Below, piece by piece: positions 7,971-8,846 of a stretch of DNA of 8,846 bases. Source of the stretch: Chloroflexota bacterium (GTDB taxonomy: Bacteria; Chloroflexota; Dormibacteria; CF-121). The stretch covers positions 11,184 through 20,029 of the forward strand of contig VBGO01000112.1 of the NCBI GenBank assembly GCA_005882525.1, in the 5' to 3' direction. Under the pieces are notes generated by a model, which saw only the letters and a list, made by a program, of their open reading frames with translations, was not told the origin of the DNA and made no database searches. Position numbers and translations under genes: made by a program. Every line of letters begins with the position of its first letter. Position 1 is the first letter of the stretch.

Positions 7971-8659
7971 GCAAGGACCCTGGTGAGAAGATGCCTAGAT
8001 GGTGGGGTCAAGAAGCATCGCGACTTTCGGTCGCGGCAACTGGGGACGGCCCCAACCCAACTGCGCGTACTCGAATAGATATGCCCCAACCCATAGTTGA
8101 GGATCTGCGAGCCCAAGGCTACCCGGTCGATACCGTTGCCGATCTTCTCAACAAACGGATGCGGTATCCGGACGCGATTCCAACGCTGTTGAGGTGGCTG
8201 CCACGTATCAAGGACCCGGCCGTGAAGGAAGATATTGTTCGCGCCCTTTCGGTCCCGTGGGCGAGGCCAGCGGCGGCCTTGCCCCTCATCCATGAGTTCC
8301 GCGAGGCTTCAGATGATAGCGAGTTCGGTCTTCGATGGACCATCGCCAACGCGCTTGCGGTTGTGGCCGACGACAGCGTCTTCGAGGAGGTGGCCTCCTT
8401 GTTGCGGAACAAAGAATATGGCCGCGCCCGCGAAATGCTTGCCCTCGCGCTCGGCAACATGAAGACACCGCGAGCTGTTGATGTCCTGATCGAATCACTA
8501 CAGGACCCAGAGTTGGCAGGGCACGCCGTGAAGGCCCTCGGAAAACTCAAAGCGAAGAAGGCGGAGTCTGCGATTCGCCCCTTTACGAGCCATGAGAAGG
8601 CGTGGGTCCGAGCTGAGGCTAAGAAAGCCCTCGCCTCGATTAGTAAGTCATCCAGGTAA
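7967..8659 (+). CDS. HEAT-repeat protein, likely immunity protein to the upstream toxin
   Basis: The protein has 230 residues, no signal peptide and no membrane segment, so it is cytoplasmic. About five HEAT-like helical pairs run from residue 68 to 224: DAIPTLLRWLPRIKDPAVKE, AALPLIHEFREASDD, EEVASLLRNKEYGRAREMLA, AVDVLIESLQDPELAGHAVK and ESAIRPFTSHEKAWVRAEAK. It has no catalytic motif, so a binding role is expected. The ATG at 7967 overlaps the toxin stop codon (ATGA), which implies translational coupling and is typical of toxin-immunity pairs. The start is uncertain. The first 38 residues are low in structure, and ATG 7991 (preceded by GGTGAG) or ATG 8081 (MPQPIVEDLRAQG, where family-like sequence begins) are alternatives. 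Direct neutralisation of the nuclease is inferred from position; HEAT proteins also serve in many other roles. The frame is intact, unlike the toxin gene. Confidence 0.88.
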   Translation: MSKDPGEKMPRWWGQEASRLSVAATGDGPNPTARTRIDMPQPIVEDLRAQGYPVDTVADLLNKRMRYPDAIPTLLRWLPRIKDPAVKEDIVRALSVPWARPAAALPLIHEFREASDDSEFGLRWTIANALAVVADDSVFEEVASLLRNKEYGRAREMLALALGNMKTPRAVDVLIESLQDPELAGHAVKALGKLKAKKAESAIRPFTSHEKAWVRAEAKKALASISKSSR

Positions 8660-8682
8660 GCTACCGGCAACGCCAGACGTGT

Positions 8683-8701
8683 GCAACCGCCGCCGCGGTG
8701 C
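8683..8701 (+). terminator. Possible hairpin between converging genes
   Basis: GCA-A-CCGC / CGCC loop / GCGG-TGC can fold into a 7-bp GC-rich stem with one bulged A. It lies in the 51-base gap between the HEAT gene stop (8657-8659) and the stop of the - strand gene (8711-8713), where a shared terminator would be expected. There is no T-tract on either side, so it is not a convincing intrinsic terminator. Confidence 0.2.
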
Positions 8702-8710
8702 TGCCCTGGC

Positions 8711-8846
8711 TCAGGGCGTTGGCGAACCCTGCTCTCGAAGGAACTCGGCGAGCGCCATCCTCCAATCGGGAAGGGGCCGCAAACCCGCCGCCGTCCAGCG
8801 GTCGCTGACGAGCGCGCTGTTAGCCGGACGTGGCGCCGGCCGTCGA
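8711..8846 (-). CDS. rmlD: dTDP-4-dehydrorhamnose reductase RmlD, C-terminal end (partial)
   Basis: Only the last 44 codons are in the window; the gene enters from the right edge and stops at 8711-8713 (TGA on the - strand). The tail reads RPAPRPANSALVSDRW, then AAGLRPLPDWRMALAEFL. This is the C-terminal signature of RmlD-type short-chain dehydrogenases: an RPxNSxL motif, then a Gly-containing turn, DWR and a closing helix with LxxFL. RmlD makes dTDP-L-rhamnose in the cytoplasm for cell-surface polysaccharide. The catalytic and NAD(P)H-binding parts are outside the window, so another sugar-nucleotide reductase of the same superfamily is possible. It converges on the toxin-immunity pair and is probably the conserved neighbour bounding the island. 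Confidence 0.75.
   Translation of the reverse strand, partial: RRPAPRPANSALVSDRWTAAGLRPLPDWRMALAEFLREQGSPTP

Noticed and set aside
8119..8670. 183-codon open frame on the - strand under the HEAT gene
   Set aside because: The + strand frame has clear HEAT repeats and normal codon use; the antisense product is Ser/Arg-rich and resembles nothing.

Overview
The window is high-GC bacterial DNA almost entirely filled by one very large RHS/YD-repeat polymorphic toxin locus on the + strand. Its immunity-type gene follows, and the tail of a converging housekeeping gene lies at the right edge. The dialect of the RHS protein (DNRLRE domains, an NBR1-like beta domain, a core ending in a GGNP...EWDGH motif) resembles RHS proteins of Actinomycetota (Thermoleophilia-like), Chloroflexota and Dormibacterota. 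This is recognition from memory, and the sequence alone does not settle the phylum.

Layout. From base 1 (open at the left edge) to 7970 runs what was, or should be, a single secreted RHS protein. In order it carries an N-terminal beta region, DNRLRE domain 1, an FN3-like domain, DNRLRE domain 2, two Ig-like domains, an NBR1-like domain, the RHS shell with more than twenty YD repeats (about 3400-6980), the RHS-associated core end (about 6996-7154), a hydrophobic Gly/Ala-rich pre-toxin segment (about 7392-7512) and a C-terminal nuclease-type toxin (about 7719-7967). The toxin matches the Tox-REase-7 family, with its D, ExK and Q residues intact. At 7967 a HEAT-repeat protein of 230 residues begins, overlapping the toxin stop codon by an ATGA; it is the likely immunity protein. 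After 51 bases comes, on the - strand, the last 44 codons of an RmlD-type dTDP-4-dehydrorhamnose reductase.

The RHS reading frame is broken twice. At about 1864 it moves from frame 1 to frame 2 inside the first Ig-like domain, and at about 6976-6999 from frame 2 to frame 3 at the entry to the RHS core. Both sites also lack residues the fold should have, which points to small deletions rather than programmed frameshifting. The gene is therefore either a decaying toxin that has kept an intact toxin tip and immunity gene, or intact DNA with assembly errors. Read-level data would decide.

How it would work. In known systems of this kind the YD repeats form a hollow shell around the C-terminal toxin, which is released by cleavage at the core. 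The cell making it is protected by the co-translated immunity protein. The toxin tip has visibly lower GC than the shell, as expected for exchangeable toxin/immunity cassettes.
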